DNA from: Streptomyces spororaveus
GTDB lineage: Bacteria > Actinomycetota > Actinomycetes > Streptomycetales > Streptomycetaceae
Reading direction: 5' to 3'
DNA: 64,000 nt
NCBI RefSeq assembly: GCF_016755875.1
Contig: NZ_BNED01000005.1
Coordinates: 1,364,001 to 1,428,000, forward strand
The translations under genes were made by a program, and so were the position numbers. The notes under the pieces were generated by a model that did not search any database, was not told where the DNA came from, and saw only the letters and a program-made list of their open reading frames with translations. Shown piece after piece: positions 62,513 through 64,000 of this stretch; positions within the stretch are counted from its first letter, which is position 1; each line of letters starts with the position of its first letter.

Positions 62513-63433
62513 TCAGCCGCCGGCCCGTACGGCGGCGGCGAGCCGGTAGCCGTCCCCCTCCGCGACCACGCGACCGGCGGTCGGCGCGGGGAAGTGCGTA
62601 CCGAGGACCAGGGCGCCGGTGTCGGCGAGCCGGGCGAGCAGCGCGCGGCGGGTGGCCTCCGCCTGCACGGGGTCGATGTCGACGCAGCTGCCGATCTCCG
62701 GACGGGCCAGCTGCACGGGGTGGTGGACGGCGTCCCCGGTGACGAGGGCCCGGGCGCCCGCACTGCTCACCTCGACGGCGATCTGCCCGGGGGTGTGCCC
62801 GGGTGCGGGCAGCAGGCGCAGTCCGTCCGCCACCTCGATCCCCTCGGCCGGTACGTCGACCAGGTCGAGCAGGCCCGCCTCCTCGACGGGCACGACGGAG
62901 TCGCGGAACATGCCGCGCCGCGCCTCGTCCATGTCGTAGGCGGCCCAGAACTCGTACTCCGCCCTCGACGTCAGGTAGCGCGCGCCCGGGAAGGTCGGCA
63001 CCCAGGCACCGTCGACCTCACGGGTGTTCCATCCGACGTGGTCGGTGTGCAGATGGGTGAGGATCACCAGATCGACGTTCTCGGGGGTGAACCCGATGTC
63101 CGCGAGGCGTGCGAGGTAATCCGTACGGAGCTTGTGCCAGGCGGGGTTGGCCCTCGTCTTGCCGTTGCCGATCCCGGTGTCGACGAGGACGCGCAGACCG
63201 TCCACGACCAGCGCGAAGCTGTGGCTGTCGAGGTACAGGACGCCGTCCGGGTCCGCGAAGTCGGGGCGCAGCCAGTCGTGTTCGGCGACCACGCCGGGGG
63301 TGGCGGCCGGGAGCAGCCACGGTCCGGTCGCGGGCGGCAGGGGCACCTCGTCGACCCGGTGGACGGTGATGTCCCCGACGGACCAGTGGGCGGCGCCGGA
63401 GGGGGCCGGCTCGGTGAACTGTGCGGTGCGCAT
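62513..63433 (-). CDS. Metallo-beta-lactamase-fold hydrolase (lactonase-like)
   Basis: 306 aa from ATG 63433. The metal-binding motif THLHTDHVGW (HxHxDH) is at about residues 127-136; further ligands are in APGHTPGQIA, TGDAVHHPVQ and GTHFPAP. The arrangement resembles quorum-quenching lactonases and related hydrolases, but substrate is not predictable. It is convergent with the TetR gene. A TetR-type inverted repeat lies 40-60 bp upstream of its start. Confidence 0.92.
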   Translation of the reverse strand: MRTAQFTEPAPSGAAHWSVGDITVHRVDEVPLPPATGPWLLPAATPGVVAEHDWLRPDFADPDGVLYLDSHSFALVVDGLRVLVDTGIGNGKTRANPAWHKLRTDYLARLADIGFTPENVDLVILTHLHTDHVGWNTREVDGAWVPTFPGARYLTSRAEYEFWAAYDMDEARRGMFRDSVVPVEEAGLLDLVDVPAEGIEVADGLRLLPAPGHTPGQIAVEVSSAGARALVTGDAVHHPVQLARPEIGSCVDIDPVQAEATRRALLARLADTGALVLGTHFPAPTAGRVVAEGDGYRLAAAVRAGG

Positions 63434-63472
63434 GCGCGTGTTCCTTCGTCTGCGGAGGACCGGCCAACAACA

Positions 63473-63491
63473 AAAGCGATTGATTCGCTTT
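63473..63491. promoter_or_regulatory. Probable TetR operator upstream of the metallo-hydrolase gene
   Basis: AAAGCGA and TCGCTTT are perfect arms around TTGAT; the right side continues as AAGC, as in the repeat before the TetR gene. Confidence 0.6.
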
Positions 63492-63516
63492 AAGCGACCG
63501 TAGGCCCTACCGTGGA

Positions 63517-63542
63517 CTAACGCAAGTCGTTAGCCTTAAGGC
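63517..63542. promoter_or_regulatory. Inverted repeats upstream of the AtzG-like gene
   Basis: CTAACG and CGTTAG surround CAAGT (63517-63533), and the adjoining GCCTTAAGGC (63533-63542) is a perfect 10-bp palindrome. They lie 43-68 bp upstream of the small AtzG-like gene and differ from the TetR sites, so a second regulator may act on the amidase operon. Confidence 0.45.
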
Positions 63543-63584
63543 GGCGGTGATCATTCCGCCGTTCTCCCTGAAGGAAGGCAGCAC

Positions 63585-63794
63585 ATGTCCACCCCGGACC
63601 TCACTCCTCCCGAAGCCGCCCGCTGGGCCGCGCGGTCGGGACTTCCGCTCGCGCAGGACCGCCACGCGGAAGTGGCGGCCACCGCCGACCACATCCACGC
63701 GGTCGTATCGCTCCTGCGGGAACTGGACTTCGGCGAGACACCGCCCTCCGCGGCGTACCGGGCGGGAGGTGAGCGGCACGATGGAGCCGTATGA
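63585..63794 (+). CDS. AtzG-like small subunit (DUF4089/GatC-like)
   Basis: 69 aa from ATG 63585 with GAAGGAAGG upstream. The sequence (EAARWAARSGLPLAQDRHAEVAATADHIHAVVSLLRELDFGETPPSAAYRA) is that of the small partner that wraps around AtzE-type amidases. It overlaps the amidase gene start by 14 bases, the usual coupled arrangement. It probably stabilises the amidase. Confidence 0.8.
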   Translation: MSTPDLTPPEAARWAARSGLPLAQDRHAEVAATADHIHAVVSLLRELDFGETPPSAAYRAGGERHDGAV

Positions 63795-64000
63795 GCTGAC
63801 CGTGGCCGAAGCGGCCGGGGCCGTACGCGACCGGCTGGTCTCGCCGGTCGAACTGGTGGACTCGTCACTGGCACGCCTCGCACGGGTCGAACCGCGCCTG
63901 AAGGCCTTCACCACCGTGACGGCGGACCGTGCGCGCGACGCGGCCCGCCGGGCGGAGAACGAGATCGCCCGCGGCAGGCACCGGGGAGCCCTCCACGGGA
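63781..64000 (+). CDS. Amidase (AtzE-like/amidase signature family), N-terminal fragment
   Basis: ATG 63781 follows GGAGG inside the end of the small-subunit gene. The 73 residues in the window (MEPYELTVAEAAGAVRDRL, SPVELVDSSLARLARVEPRLKAFTTV, GALHG) match the start of amidase-signature enzymes. The catalytic Ser-Ser-Lys residues lie beyond the window. Likely hydrolyses an amide or biuret-like substrate. Confidence 0.85.
   Translation, partial: MEPYELTVAEAAGAVRDRLVSPVELVDSSLARLARVEPRLKAFTTVTADRARDAARRAENEIARGRHRGALHG

Overview
The window is high-GC, densely coded DNA with GTG/ATG starts, ATGA-coupled genes, an AfsR/SARP regulator, two SpoIIE-type PP2C/ATPase regulators, a DUF6777 lipoprotein and an Rpf-like/LysM/M23 wall hydrolase. 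All of this points to a Streptomyces (or close relative) chromosome. I saw no rRNA, tRNA, CRISPR array, transposase or integrase.

Layout. 1-22.9 kb is ordinary chromosome: part of a membrane protein, UspA, a CapA-like lipoprotein under a striking palindromic operator, an ECF sigma factor, a DUF4913 protein, an Fpg/Nei glycosylase, a PAS-GAF-PP2C-ATPase protein, a YndJ/DUF1990/lipase-maturation-factor operon behind paired TTGAAC palindromes, an epimerase, a 57-residue orphan peptide gene, an unusual zinc-ribbon SDR, a DMT transporter running antisense into a wall hydrolase gene, 6-phosphogluconate dehydrogenase, and an operon ending in panD.

22.9-34.2 kb is an island of about 11 kb. It is bracketed by two diverged copies of the same ~150 bp segment (the panD promoter plus its first codons). 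Inside is a minus-strand operon: a 700-aa protein, a 316-aa protein, a 1858-aa DEAD-box/DUF1998 helicase, and a PIN-domain protein. The architecture resembles Druantia-type (DruE) anti-phage defence, without the methyltransferase of type II.

34.5-42 kb holds a tightly coupled four-gene minus-strand operon: a protein with two C-terminal TM helices, a 629-aa protein of unknown fold, a multi-zinc-finger plus KH protein, and a vWA protein with an Rx4H (HEPN-like) tail. I cannot match it to a named system. A basic 301-aa protein gene faces it.

42.3-49.7 kb holds a plus-strand operon predicted to make oxidised lipids: a membrane patatin/cPLA2-like phospholipase, a catalase-like domain fused to a COX/alpha-dioxygenase-type haem dioxygenase with its catalytic Tyr, and a nitroreductase-like protein. 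Together they suggest release of a fatty acid, oxygenation, conversion of the hydroperoxide and perhaps reduction.

50-64 kb is again chromosomal: a large PP2C/ATPase sensor, an orphan solute-binding lipoprotein, an AfsR-like regulator, a HAD hydrolase/FHS-type transporter pair divergent from a DeoR regulator, an alpha/beta hydrolase, a TetR gene whose operator-like site recurs in front of a metallo-beta-lactamase-fold hydrolase gene, and an AtzG-like/amidase pair cut by the window end.
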